Position numbers and translations under genes: made by a program. Under the pieces are notes generated by a model. That model had not been told where the DNA came from. It was given only the letters and a program-made list of their open reading frames with translations, and made no database searches. A stretch of DNA of 64,000 bases from Thalassotalea euphylliae (lineage in GTDB: Bacteria > Pseudomonadota > Gammaproteobacteria > Enterobacterales > Alteromonadaceae): NCBI RefSeq assembly GCF_003390395.1, contig NZ_QUOV01000001.1, forward strand, positions 558,001-622,000. Direction: 5' to 3'. Shown piece by piece: positions 51,876 through 61,481 of this stretch (the stretch's first letter is position 1; every line of letters begins with the position of its first letter).

Positions 51876-54548
51876 ATGGAATATAAAAAGAACTTATTGG
51901 CAGCATCAATACTAAGCGCTTTTGCTAGTGTGCCTGTGTTTGCCCAAGAGTCTGGCCAAAGCGCCGAGGAAACGGAAGTGATTGAAGTTAGAGGGATTCG
52001 CAGTTCAATCATTAACGCACTCAATGTTAAGCGTGCCGACATTAAGATTGTTGACGGTATTTCGGCTGATGATATTGGTAAATTACCGAACGATAATATT
52101 GCCGAAGCGATTCAGCGTATTCCCGGTGTGCAAATTACCCGCTCGCAAGGTCGTGGTGGTCAAATCGCGGTACGTGGTTTAGACCCGCGTTTAGCGCGTA
52201 CTACTGTTAATGGCCAAACTTTCGCGGCGGCAGGCTTTGACGGCTTTAATTTTGGCTTTGTCGAATCGGAAGTGGCATCAAGTATAAATGTTTATAAATC
52301 GCCAACAGCTGATTTAGATGAAGGTGGTTTAGCTGGTGTGGTGAATATTGAAACCGCGTCAGCATTAGATTTTGATGAGCGCCGCGTAATTATCTCTGTT
52401 GATGGTATTTATGGCGATTTAGACAAAGAAGTGGATCCGCGGTTAAGCGCGACATTCGCGGATAAGTTTCTCGATGACAAGCTAGGTGTCTTGTTCAACG
52501 TCGTTTCCGAAGACGTTAACACGCGCTTTGATGCGATTTGGATCCAAAGCCCACGCTTGGTTGATACCAACGGTGATGGCGAAGACAATGCCGTGCGCTT
52601 GAGTAAAACACGTTCGCGTATTGAGCGCTACGAAGCGGATGGATTAACCTTTAACTTAGCGCTTGATTATAAAGTGAATGATCAGCTTACCCTTGGCCTT
52701 AAGGGCATTAAAGCTGAAAACGTTGGTGTGAACTCAATTGCCAACCTACGCCCAGACTTTAATACCGGCGACAACATTGTTGATTCTAAGGTTGAACCAG
52801 CCAGTGTTGATGGCGCTAAAGATACCATCTTTGCCACTGAAGCTGACAATGTACAACTTTGGAACCTACCGGTTTATCGTACCGACGATATGAAAACCTA
52901 TGCTTATACCGCAGATATGGAATGGACAGACGGTACTTGGACGGTAAGCAGTGCCCTGCATAGCTCTAAAGGTGAATCTTTCCAGAATAACCAGTTCTTT
53001 ATCTTTAATTTCAATGTCGATCACTTAGCGGCTGATATGACTTCATCGGGTGCGGGTGATACTAATGATTTAAGCTTTGTTTCTTCGCAGGCGGTGAACG
53101 ATCCGAATACTTGGTCAGCCAATGCCCGCCCTGACGCAGTTAACTCAATTTCATTGGGGGCGAACCAGCCAAAAGGTACTGAGCTGGAAGAAAATGCCTT
53201 TCAAATTGATGTTGATCGCATGTTCGACAACGGCATCTTGAGCTCGGTTGAATTTGGTGTCAAATACCGCAATGAGAAAAGTGAGCGTACTCGTACTCGG
53301 GTAACTCATGACGCTGCACTGGTGGCACAGGTGATGCCTGACTTTACCGAAGTGTCACAAAATGCCGCCACTAACTTCTTAGGTGGTAACCGCCCGAATG
53401 GTTGGCCAGCACATTGGTTAACTGTCGATTTACCACGTTTGTTAGATATGGTGTTAACACCTGAAGTGCGAGCGACTCGTCAGGAAACGGAATTCAGAGG
53501 TGATATCTTCTCTGCTGAACGTGATATCTATGCCGCTTATGCAATGGCGAACTTTGAAGGTGAAATTGGTGAAATGCCATTTAGAGCGAACCTTGGCGTT
53601 CGTCATATTCGTACCGAGCAAACCAGTAATGCACCTGTGGTACAAGGTGATCAAGACGTAAACTTTGATAGCGACTACAACAATACCTTGCCAAGTTTCT
53701 CGTTCTCGTTAGATATTAACGATGATTGGGTAACGCGCTTTAGCGCCTCGCAAGTGCTGATTCGTCCGAAATTGGCGGCTAGTAACTTTAATCGCACGGT
53801 ACGCCAAGTGGAAGATCCTTCTGCAGGTACCACTGACTATACGATTGTTGAAGGTAACCCTAACCTAGAGCCACAATTAGCCGATGCTTTTGATGCGACG
53901 CTAGAGTACTACTACGGCGATGGTAATGCGGTTTATACCTCGGTTTTCTATAAAGATGTGACTGATGCTGTGGGTACACGCTCTGTTTGTCCAAGCACTT
54001 TTGATTTAGCGACAGGCGCGCTAAGTGAAGCCTCCGGTGTGTGTATGGATAGCGCTGGCAATACGTTTGATATCAGCCAAACCTACAACTCACCTGAAGG
54101 TAATACCTACAAAGGTATTGAGTTTGGTGTCACCCATAACTTTGAAAATGGCTTTGGTGTGGTATTCAATACAACTTATTTAGAAGCCGATTCTGGTGAG
54201 CAAGATCCAATCACAGGTGAAGACTTACCGCCAATTAACTTGTCGAAGAATACTTACAACTTTATTGGTTACTATGAAACGGATGATTTCGCGATTCGTG
54301 CCGCTTACAACTATCGCAGCTCGTTCCTTGCCAGCTTAGGCGGCTTCTTAGGTGTGCAGCAGCGTGATTCACGTGGTCAGTTAGATATCTCGTCTAGCTA
54401 CAACGTTAACGACAACCTAACCCTATCGTTACGTGCGCTAAATGTGACGGGTGAGCCTGATGTGGATTACTCAGGTGTACCTGAGCGCTTCCAGCAGCTT
54501 GGTTACGGTGGCCGTACCTATTACTTGGGTGCTCGTTACGAGTTCTAA
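51876..54548 (+). CDS. TonB-dependent receptor, Xanthomonas-Caulobacter type, probable glycosaminoglycan oligosaccharide importer
   Basis: 890 residues: a signal peptide ending SVPVFAQ, TonB-box region EVIEVRGIRSSI, and plug motifs of the TIGR01782-type oligosaccharide receptors (ISADDIGKLPNDNIAEAIQRIPGVQITR, GQIAVRGLDPRLARTTVNGQ, ADLDEGGLAGVVNIET). The barrel ends YYLGARYEF. These receptors commonly import carbohydrate fragments into the periplasm using TonB energy. Divergent from the LamG lyase gene and convergent on the sulfatase-lyase operon, it most likely takes up chondroitin/dermatan oligosaccharides. Its promoter carries the shared TTATCATACAA operator. Confidence 0.9.
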   Translation: MEYKKNLLAASILSAFASVPVFAQESGQSAEETEVIEVRGIRSSIINALNVKRADIKIVDGISADDIGKLPNDNIAEAIQRIPGVQITRSQGRGGQIAVRGLDPRLARTTVNGQTFAAAGFDGFNFGFVESEVASSINVYKSPTADLDEGGLAGVVNIETASALDFDERRVIISVDGIYGDLDKEVDPRLSATFADKFLDDKLGVLFNVVSEDVNTRFDAIWIQSPRLVDTNGDGEDNAVRLSKTRSRIERYEADGLTFNLALDYKVNDQLTLGLKGIKAENVGVNSIANLRPDFNTGDNIVDSKVEPASVDGAKDTIFATEADNVQLWNLPVYRTDDMKTYAYTADMEWTDGTWTVSSALHSSKGESFQNNQFFIFNFNVDHLAADMTSSGAGDTNDLSFVSSQAVNDPNTWSANARPDAVNSISLGANQPKGTELEENAFQIDVDRMFDNGILSSVEFGVKYRNEKSERTRTRVTHDAALVAQVMPDFTEVSQNAATNFLGGNRPNGWPAHWLTVDLPRLLDMVLTPEVRATRQETEFRGDIFSAERDIYAAYAMANFEGEIGEMPFRANLGVRHIRTEQTSNAPVVQGDQDVNFDSDYNNTLPSFSFSLDINDDWVTRFSASQVLIRPKLAASNFNRTVRQVEDPSAGTTDYTIVEGNPNLEPQLADAFDATLEYYYGDGNAVYTSVFYKDVTDAVGTRSVCPSTFDLATGALSEASGVCMDSAGNTFDISQTYNSPEGNTYKGIEFGVTHNFENGFGVVFNTTYLEADSGEQDPITGEDLPPINLSKNTYNFIGYYETDDFAIRAAYNYRSSFLASLGGFLGVQQRDSRGQLDISSSYNVNDNLTLSLRALNVTGEPDVDYSGVPERFQQLGYGGRTYYLGARYEF

Positions 54549-54612
54549 TGGCATGATGGCATCTGGTTCACAGGTGCCAATATTGCTGTCTGCAAAGACT
54601 GTCAGTAAAACA

Positions 54613-54644
54613 AAAAAAACGATAGCAATAGCTATCGTTTTTTT
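54613..54644 (+). terminator. Terminator between the TonB receptor and second sulfatase
   Basis: CGATAGC-AATA-GCTATCG with A8 on one side and T7 on the other. It is symmetrical and should stop both convergent units. Confidence 0.93.
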
Positions 54645-54699
54645 ATGTCTGTTCTTTACGGTTAAACTTACGTTATTGAGCCTATTAGCTTAACCACTT

Positions 54700-56313
54700 T
54701 CAACTTAACCAATCGGGCACACCATTTGCCTGCTGCCATTGATTAATTCGTTGCTCTAAAAAGTCGCCCGTAAACTCGCTCATCCCCGGTGGTAATTGGT
54801 TGTGCTTCGGTAACCAAATCTGCAGGGCATTTTTAACCGCTTGGTACTCTGGCGTGTTAGCGAGATTGTAGTGCTGATTAGGGTCATCAATATTGTGGTA
54901 AAGCTCTTCGCTGCCATCGCGATATTGAATATAGCGCCATGTCTCTGTGATCACCGCATGGTTTTTATAACCCCAAGTGCTGACTGCCGGTTGCGCACGC
55001 TCCAAGCTCGGTTCAGCACACAAACTGGCTAATGATAAGCCTTCATTGGTATCGACTGCAGGTAGCTGACACAGCGCGGTTAAGGTTGGATAAATATCTA
55101 ATAGGCTAACCGCTTGTGGACAAGCTTTGCCTTGCGTTTGGCCGGGCAGGCGGATAACAAAAGGCACATGGGTAGACTCTTGCCATAAGGTCATTTTTCG
55201 CCAATTTCTGTGCTCACCAAAGTTTTGACCATGATCTGACCACAGCATCACTAAGGTATTCGCGCTGTTTGGCCCAGCTTCTAGCGCATCTAACAACTTA
55301 CCCACTTGATCATCAACAAAGGCAATACAGGCGAGGTTTGCTCTAACCAGTTCGCGCCAAAAGCTATCACTGACTTGCGTAACCGCTGCATGATCGCCAC
55401 CGTCAATAATGCCCAGTGCCATGGCTTTGCCATACAGCGGAATATCTGCCATTTCATCGTCAATAATTTCTGGCATTTGCACTTGTTCTAATGGGAACAA
55501 ATCAAAATATTCTTTTGGCGCGGTAAAAGGCGAGTGCGGCCGAATAAAACCTGCTGCAAGGAAAAACGGCTGTTGATGTGTCTGCTGCAACTGCTTTATT
55601 GCCCAGTTGGCAATATATTCATCGGGCATCACACCATTGTGAGGAATGTCTTTACGATCTAACGCGCCCCAGCATAGCGACTTACCACGGGTATCTGGCC
55701 CTAAGGTTTGGACAATTTGACCGCCATCTTTAGGGAAGGGGTAATACTTGTGATCTTTGTTGCCATAGCGGCCATAACCATAGCCGCGGCCTAACAAATA
55801 CTCATTGGTGATCACATATTCAGGTAAGGTTTCATGCCATTGGTGGTGACGGTAATCTGAAACCCCGGTATGAAATACTTTGCCGCCTGCCATGGTTTTA
55901 TAGCCATTATTTTTAAAGTGCTCTGGCAAGGTCGGAATATCTTTTAAAATATCATCGACTGAATGCTCAAATTTAGCATTGGTATACCAGCCAGTGGTAC
56001 TGGGTTTTAAACCAGTGAGTAGCGAATTGCGCGAGGCCGAGCAAATTGGGGCAGAGCAGTGGGCGTTGGTAAAGTTAACGCCGGAACTCATTAAGCGATC
56101 GATATTTGGGGTTTTCGCTTGCGGATGCCCCCGTAAGCTGCCAATCCAATCATTAAGATCGTCAATACAAATAAACAGTACATTGGGTTTATTAACGGTT
56201 GGATTAACTGATGAGCCAGCGACTGTTTGCTCTGGTGTGGGCTTACTGCAACTTGCGGTAGCAAGTAGCGGCGATAATCCGGTTAATTGCAAAAACTGTC
56301 GTCGGGAAACCAT
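54700..56313 (-). CDS. Tat-exported lipoprotein sulfatase, iduronate-2-sulfatase-like
   Basis: 537 residues. The N-terminus VSRRQFLQLTGLSPLLATASC has the Tat twin-arginine motif and a lipobox-like end at C. Sulfatase motifs: VLFICIDDLNDWIG (metal Asp pair), C91 in ICSASRNSLLTG (CxASR variant of CxPSR), GGKVFHTG, AAGFIRPHSPFTAPKEY, MLWSDHGQNFGEH and WRKMTLWQESTHVPF. LNDWIG and GFIRPHSPF are typical of iduronate-2-sulfatase-like enzymes, which fits removal of 2-O-sulfate from uronate in dermatan. GTG at 56316 is also open, but the ATG at 56313 is preferred. It starts 53 bases after the second lyase stop, so both form an operon. Confidence 0.9.
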   Translation of the reverse strand: MVSRRQFLQLTGLSPLLATASCSKPTPEQTVAGSSVNPTVNKPNVLFICIDDLNDWIGSLRGHPQAKTPNIDRLMSSGVNFTNAHCSAPICSASRNSLLTGLKPSTTGWYTNAKFEHSVDDILKDIPTLPEHFKNNGYKTMAGGKVFHTGVSDYRHHQWHETLPEYVITNEYLLGRGYGYGRYGNKDHKYYPFPKDGGQIVQTLGPDTRGKSLCWGALDRKDIPHNGVMPDEYIANWAIKQLQQTHQQPFFLAAGFIRPHSPFTAPKEYFDLFPLEQVQMPEIIDDEMADIPLYGKAMALGIIDGGDHAAVTQVSDSFWRELVRANLACIAFVDDQVGKLLDALEAGPNSANTLVMLWSDHGQNFGEHRNWRKMTLWQESTHVPFVIRLPGQTQGKACPQAVSLLDIYPTLTALCQLPAVDTNEGLSLASLCAEPSLERAQPAVSTWGYKNHAVITETWRYIQYRDGSEELYHNIDDPNQHYNLANTPEYQAVKNALQIWLPKHNQLPPGMSEFTGDFLEQRINQWQQANGVPDWLS

Positions 56314-56366
56314 CACCTTACCTTCTCTTTGTCCTTTAAACTTAGCTTGCTAAATCTCTATGTTGG

Positions 56367-59300
56367 CTAAATTTGGGTTAGCTGAATTTGCACTGGCGTA
56401 CCCGCAATCGAGGTAACCGCCAGTACCGTTTGATTATTGTCATGGCTAAGCACTTGGTAATGTTGCCCTTGGCCTTGCCATAGCCCATTTAGAGTCAGCT
56501 GGATGGTTTTGGCTTGTGGCTGGTTATGTCGCCACTTGGTGGAATAAATACTGACTTCTTTTTGTTTACCATCAGCTCCTACTTGATTGGCATCAACCCC
56601 TTGGTACAAGTTTAAGTCGGGATCGGTAACCGCGAGTTTTAGCACCGAGGCCTGCTCGCCCTGTTTAGCTGGCGAAGCAGCTGAGGTCTTGACTTGCGCC
56701 ATAACCATAATTGGGGTGTCGTTGGCGGCAATTAAGCTATCAGCCAATTGCTGGTTGCTGCTAAATAACGCATAGCCAGTAATATCCGTCGCCTTATCGT
56801 GAACGATATGAGCATACTTATCTTGCTGTAATACCTGATATGGTGGTGTTTTACTGTCTAGCTGCTGATGAAAGTTTTGTGCTTCTGTCGGCGTACTGCC
56901 AATTAATACGGCGTACTGATAACTGGCATTTTGTGGCGCTTTACCGTGGCTTAACACTAGGCTGGCAAAGTCCCCTTCGGTTGGCTGTTTGCGCTCATTT
57001 TCCAGTGACTGCTGATGCTGGCGGGCAAATAATACAGTTTGGTCTTTAGGGATAAAGTAAGCGTTATTTAAAGTATCTAGATAGAAGCTATCGGCATTGA
57101 GTTGTGTGCGCTTTTTCGTGTTGTTACCAGTGATCGCCTTTGTGCCAATAAAGCTTGGTTGGTTTTCACTAATACTTTGCTGGAACAGGGTGGTTTCCGT
57201 TGGATATTGGCTATTTGAATTGCTGATATTGGAGCCTAGCGCCACCATGCGATTATCGAAAAAGAAGACGGATTTATTTGCGGTTAAATCATCATTGTAT
57301 TTCGCATGCCCCTCTAACTTCATGGCGAACATGGCATTTTGCTGATCAAGCTGATTCGCCCCCGCATAACTTTGCGTTGACAGTAACATCTCTTCAACAC
57401 CCGAGTATTGATCTACTTGATAAATATTCGCGGCCAGTAAATCTAACGGTAAATGCACTGTAGTGGTTCCGGGCCAGCGGTTCCAGTTCCAACCCGCTTC
57501 TTGATAAGCGCCGTCTTGAGTTGCTGATGGCAGAATTTCGACATGACCATAATTCATATAGCGGCCAAAATGGTTAGCGTCGGCATAGCTTTCATTACCT
57601 ACCAAGTAGCGGCTAAAGCCACGAGCGGTGGCGAGCCAGTCGTTACGTCGTTGTATGGCTAAGCCAGAGTAGTTCATGACCCAAGCGCCATTGGGTGTTG
57701 CTTCTGGGGTTATTGAAATAGCTCTGTCTTTGAGTTTATTGGTATCGATGTTGGCTAAACGTAAGTAAGCACTAGCGACTTTTTTATCCCCCATTAAAGT
57801 AAGGTACTTAAACGGGGCTAGTGTGATCTCTTCGTATTTTTCAGGGTGCCGTCCAGCTAAACTTATCGGCGCCTTTAAACCATTAGAGAAAAGGCGTGTC
57901 ATCATCACACCGTGGCGCAACCTCTGGTAAGCATCATCTGACAGTGCAAATGGTGTATGGCTAAGATAGTACACCACTGGGGTTAGGCCATTGAGGCCAC
58001 CATTGCCATAAGCGACATAATGCTGGGCGTGATGGTAAAAAGAGCCATCTGGCTGAATGCCGCCGCTGAGCCCTTTTATTGCCAGCATAGAGTAGGACAT
58101 CCATTGCGACAGCGCGCGTAAATAAGCAACCTGTAGATCTTGCTCAGTTTGCATTACGATTGACATTACCATACCGGGTAAAAAGGTATTCATGACATCG
58201 ACATTAAAGCCATTGTTTTCTTGCTCAGGGCGGAAGATTCGGCCTAGGCCAGTTAGCCAAGCAATGGCTTGCTGGCTGTCTTTTAAAAGTTCAGGGTTAA
58301 GCATTTCACGGCCAAGAAACAGCGCCTTTGACCATTCACGCATTGAGTAGCCCTGGTGGTGCATTATACCGACCGCACTACCGCGCACATAACCTTGCTG
58401 ATACATATGAGCAACCAGACTCGTAAATTGTTTTTTTACTTTCGCTTTCATATGTGCAGGTTTAGTTAGTCGATACGCTCTAGCGAGTTGAAGGAGATGC
58501 CTAGCGACTTGTCTAAATTTTACCGTTTCTTTATTTAGTGACTGCCACTGTTGCTTATTTACCGGCGCTTTTTGGTAAACCTCTAATTGACGCCCCATTT
58601 GTATTGGCTTTAATTGGCCATTGTCGGTGAAGTAGCGTTCTTCGCCTCGATTGAGAGTATTTTCTGCGTACTTGCCTGAAACTAAGTTTTGTTGTTGGCT
58701 TCTCAACGCCTTACGGGTTTTGTGTTTAGCGCGCTCTTTCACTTTACCGTTCTTGTTGAGTGAACTGTTAAAGCTATTGAGAATATCTTGATCGATGCGG
58801 GCGGTAATTTGTGCGATAGCGCTTAGCTCTACAGAGGTAGGCGCTGCATGCGGTAATTGTTCGTACTGCTGTTGCCATTCGTCATAGGTCAGCAGTGCAC
58901 CCCAATGTGCATTGGCCCTTGCCATGATCGCTTTATTAACATGCGGAACTTGAAAGTCTGGTGTTGGCCAACGAGGGTCAACAGGAATGCTTAGCGCCAT
59001 TAAATCGAAGTAAATGGTAGTCGTGATGTTGTGAGAAAGAGCAGCTGGGGCCTTAACAATGAGCTGGTTCATCGCCTCATGTGGTTGCCCCTGCATATCT
59101 GTCTCAAAGGGGACTGCTACCGCTCGCCAGCCTTGGAAGTCAAGGTTAACATCAAAACTGGCCGCCACCTGCTGGTTCTCAGCAAATTGAAAAGTTAGCT
59201 TATCTTTGATTGGTGTTTCATTGTACAGCCATGTCATAAAGGTATGGCGTGCTTGCTTTTTAGCGTTTGGGTTAAACGTCTTAAAGCCTATATGCTGATT

Positions 59301-59534
59301 TAACGTTAATTCACCGCCTGCGCTAAACTGCCACTTTAGCGAGTGTTGGCCGAATTTTGCTTGCTGGTTAGTAATCGTAAGCTGACTATTGGTGGCGTTA
59401 ATCTGTTGCAAGTCGATGGTCTGCTCAAACGACAGTAATTGAGTTGTCTGCTCGGCTTGTGTTGTATGGCTTGTTGATATCAGCAATAGGACAATAGCGA
59501 AGATAAACAATTGTGGATATGCGGACAGTTTCAT
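56367..59534 (-). CDS. Chondroitinase ABC-like polysaccharide lyase (PL8), second copy
   Basis: 1055 residues: a signal peptide ending TTQA (about 27), a lyase N-domain (about 30-200; LSFEQTIDLQ, FMTWLYNETPIKDKLTFQFAE, DFQGWRAVAVPFETDMQG), an alpha-toroid catalytic domain and beta-sandwiches. His and Tyr are in FYHHAQHYVAYGNGG (about 501-515), R in SLAGRHPEKYEE, then ESYADANHFGRYMNYG and AGWNWNRWPGTTTVHLP. The size is close to Proteus chondroitinase ABC (about 1000). It should depolymerise chondroitin and dermatan sulfates. It is the first gene of the lyase-sulfatase operon; AAGGAAGAA precedes the ATG. It differs clearly from the LamG-bearing lyase, so specificity may be complementary (endo versus exo, or CS versus DS). 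Confidence 0.92.
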   Translation of the reverse strand: MKLSAYPQLFIFAIVLLLISTSHTTQAEQTTQLLSFEQTIDLQQINATNSQLTITNQQAKFGQHSLKWQFSAGGELTLNQHIGFKTFNPNAKKQARHTFMTWLYNETPIKDKLTFQFAENQQVAASFDVNLDFQGWRAVAVPFETDMQGQPHEAMNQLIVKAPAALSHNITTTIYFDLMALSIPVDPRWPTPDFQVPHVNKAIMARANAHWGALLTYDEWQQQYEQLPHAAPTSVELSAIAQITARIDQDILNSFNSSLNKNGKVKERAKHKTRKALRSQQQNLVSGKYAENTLNRGEERYFTDNGQLKPIQMGRQLEVYQKAPVNKQQWQSLNKETVKFRQVARHLLQLARAYRLTKPAHMKAKVKKQFTSLVAHMYQQGYVRGSAVGIMHHQGYSMREWSKALFLGREMLNPELLKDSQQAIAWLTGLGRIFRPEQENNGFNVDVMNTFLPGMVMSIVMQTEQDLQVAYLRALSQWMSYSMLAIKGLSGGIQPDGSFYHHAQHYVAYGNGGLNGLTPVVYYLSHTPFALSDDAYQRLRHGVMMTRLFSNGLKAPISLAGRHPEKYEEITLAPFKYLTLMGDKKVASAYLRLANIDTNKLKDRAISITPEATPNGAWVMNYSGLAIQRRNDWLATARGFSRYLVGNESYADANHFGRYMNYGHVEILPSATQDGAYQEAGWNWNRWPGTTTVHLPLDLLAANIYQVDQYSGVEEMLLSTQSYAGANQLDQQNAMFAMKLEGHAKYNDDLTANKSVFFFDNRMVALGSNISNSNSQYPTETTLFQQSISENQPSFIGTKAITGNNTKKRTQLNADSFYLDTLNNAYFIPKDQTVLFARQHQQSLENERKQPTEGDFASLVLSHGKAPQNASYQYAVLIGSTPTEAQNFHQQLDSKTPPYQVLQQDKYAHIVHDKATDITGYALFSSNQQLADSLIAANDTPIMVMAQVKTSAASPAKQGEQASVLKLAVTDPDLNLYQGVDANQVGADGKQKEVSIYSTKWRHNQPQAKTIQLTLNGLWQGQGQHYQVLSHDNNQTVLAVTSIAGTPVQIQLTQI

Positions 59535-59612
59535 TTGTTCTTCCTTAATTCAGCTATTGCTCGTCAGTACTTAGTGGCGGTTCATTCAATAATGAACGCT
59601 CTCTCTTGTAAG

Positions 59613-59623
59613 ATATCATATAA
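59613..59623 (-). promoter_or_regulatory. Shared operator motif before the second lyase gene
   Basis: On the plus strand ATATCATATAA, one mismatch from TTATCATATAA before the 61.5-kb receptor. On the minus strand the site overlaps TATGAT, a -10 with TTGCAA sixteen bases upstream. It is about 80 bases before the lyase start. Confidence 0.5.
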
Positions 59624-59754
59624 CTAAGTTTGGTATTTGCAAGCAATACTTACACTTGCTAGCCTAGTTTCGTTTGTGCCTGCTTTTTCAACAAAAACTA
59701 TTTAACTTTTCGACAAGTTTATTCTTGAGGTTCTCTTTAATGTATGCTTATATG

Positions 59755-59765
59755 AAAACATACAA
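59755..59765 (+). promoter_or_regulatory. Shared operator motif (weaker) before the GH105/GH88-like gene
   Basis: AAAACATACAA matches TTATCATACAA at 8 of 11 positions. With TGTATG (59741-59746) it forms an inverted pair TGTATG-N12-CATACA. It lies just after a possible -10 (TATATG), 65 bases before the start. Confidence 0.4.
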
Positions 59766-59829
59766 CTTGCTGGGTGAATCATTCACTAAGTTCAAGCATA
59801 GATAAAGTGTATTCACAGGAATAGATGCA

Positions 59830-61134
59830 ATGACGCTGATAAATAAGAAAAAACTTTCCGGACTTTATTTGGGGGCAATTAGTGCTGCAGTGCTGGCATT
59901 TAGTGCTTGCAGTGAGCAGCCTAGTGCGGTGCAAGCGAGCAGCCAGGCGGCTAGCCCAGTATCTGATGAGCTAAGTAAAGCAGCCGTTTACCAAACTATG
60001 AAATATGTGTCTGACTGGCAGATGAGTAAGTTTAATCAGCAAACAAATCTGTTTGAAGGTTATGAGGAAGGCGCTTTTATGTCGGCAGATCAAGCTGATA
60101 GTCATCCGCAAGGCTGGGTGTATGCAGCGTTTCATGTTGGCATGGCGAAGTGGGCAAAATTAGCGGCAGAGCAGGGCGATGAAAGCTACTTCAAGCAATT
60201 GGCAGACATTGCCAAACGCAACCAATACCTATTTGCGCCTCGTATTTACAATGCTGATGACTATGCGATAGGTCAGCTGTATCTCGACTTATACGATCAA
60301 TACCAAGACCCTAGTGTACTTGAACCACTAAAAACCATTTTCGACATTATTTTGTTATCGCCGTCGACCACAGATTTGTACTTCAAGAAAATTAAGGTTG
60401 ACCCCAAGGCAGATCAAGATAACAACGAGCTGCCGTTTGATGAATTTGAAGGCCGACAGTTTAGTATCGTACCTTGTAAGAGTCGCTGGTGCTGGGCAGA
60501 TGCGTTGTTTATGGGCCCACCTGTATGGATGCACCTAGCTAAGGTAACAGGCGAACAAAAGTACTTTGATTTTGCCAATAAAGAATTCTGGGAAACGGCA
60601 AATTTGCTATGGGACAAAGAAGACCACTTATTTTTCCGTGATACCCGTTTCTTTGACCGCCGAGAAGCCAATGGTGAAAAGATTATCTGGGCCCGCGGTG
60701 TTGGCTGGGTCGTTGCTGGCTTAGCGCGTATTTTAGAAAATGTTCCAGCAGAACATCCACAACGAGCTGACTATGAAGATATTTTCAAAAAAGTCATGGC
60801 ACGCTTAGTCACCGCTCAGCAAGGCGATGGCTTATGGCGACCTTCGGTGTTGGCACCTAAGTCACAGCCATATAAAGAAACCAGTGGCACGGCATTAATT
60901 GCTTATGCGTATGCGTCAGGCATCAATCAGGGATTGCTGGATAAGCAAACTTACTTGCCAACAGTGCAAAAGGCGTGGTCAGGCTTAGTTAATGCAGTAC
61001 AGCCGGATGGCAAATTAGGCTGGGTACAGCAGATTGGTCATGCACCAGATACTGTTTCTGCAGATGACACACAAATATATGGTGTTGGCGGTTTTCTGTT
61101 AACGGGTGTTGAACTTTATAAGTTGGCAAATTAG
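59830..61134 (+). CDS. Unsaturated glucuronyl hydrolase-like lipoprotein (GH105/GH88 type)
   Basis: 434 residues with a lipoprotein signal (lipobox FSAC, C27). The (alpha/alpha)6-barrel has GH105 motifs: RWCWADALFMGPPVW with the candidate catalytic D224, HLFFRDTRFFD, WARGVGWVVAGLARIL, GLWRPSVLAP, YKETSGTALIAYAYA and DTQIYGVGGFLLTG. GH105/GH88 enzymes hydrate and remove the 4,5-unsaturated uronic acid from the non-reducing end of lyase products. Between two PL8 operons it should split unsaturated chondroitin disaccharides into GalNAc and a 4-deoxy-uronate. Some GH105 members act on pectin or other polymers; context favours glycosaminoglycan. Lipid anchoring puts it in the periplasm or on the outer membrane. 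Confidence 0.88.
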   Translation: MTLINKKKLSGLYLGAISAAVLAFSACSEQPSAVQASSQAASPVSDELSKAAVYQTMKYVSDWQMSKFNQQTNLFEGYEEGAFMSADQADSHPQGWVYAAFHVGMAKWAKLAAEQGDESYFKQLADIAKRNQYLFAPRIYNADDYAIGQLYLDLYDQYQDPSVLEPLKTIFDIILLSPSTTDLYFKKIKVDPKADQDNNELPFDEFEGRQFSIVPCKSRWCWADALFMGPPVWMHLAKVTGEQKYFDFANKEFWETANLLWDKEDHLFFRDTRFFDRREANGEKIIWARGVGWVVAGLARILENVPAEHPQRADYEDIFKKVMARLVTAQQGDGLWRPSVLAPKSQPYKETSGTALIAYAYASGINQGLLDKQTYLPTVQKAWSGLVNAVQPDGKLGWVQQIGHAPDTVSADDTQIYGVGGFLLTGVELYKLAN

Positions 61135-61481
61135 CTAACTTAGCTATGGCGAGATAGGTCTCCACTATTTTACACCCGATAAATACTCAACTAGCTCCTG
61201 AATAGTAGGCACCAGCAGAGTGCCCCTTCCAAGTTGCCCAGTAATAATATTACTGGGCTTTTTTTATCTTCCAAATCAACCTACTCACATATTTGTAACT
61301 ATCTATCTGATTTTTATTGATTTTGTGTCGAACGAAAAATAATCAAAAAAGCATTTGCTTATATTCTGGTCAGGTAGTATTGTTATCATATAAGCTGTAA
61401 ACAACACTAAAACAAACGAGCTTTATCATTAACTGGCGTATCCAACCAAGTTAATGAAAAAATAATAAGTAGGGGATAAGT
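61135..61481. other. Intergenic region before the last TonB receptor
   Basis: It contains the terminator of the preceding gene (61236-61266) and the receptor promoter: TTGCTT (61355-61360), 17 bases, TATTGT (61378-61383), with operator TTATCATATAA (61383-61393) touching the -10. This is the same architecture as at 51.75 kb. No gene is supported. Confidence 0.6.
61236..61266 (+). terminator. Terminator after the GH105/GH88-like gene
   Basis: GCCCAGTAAT pairs with ATTACTGGGC around AAT, followed by T7. Confidence 0.9.
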
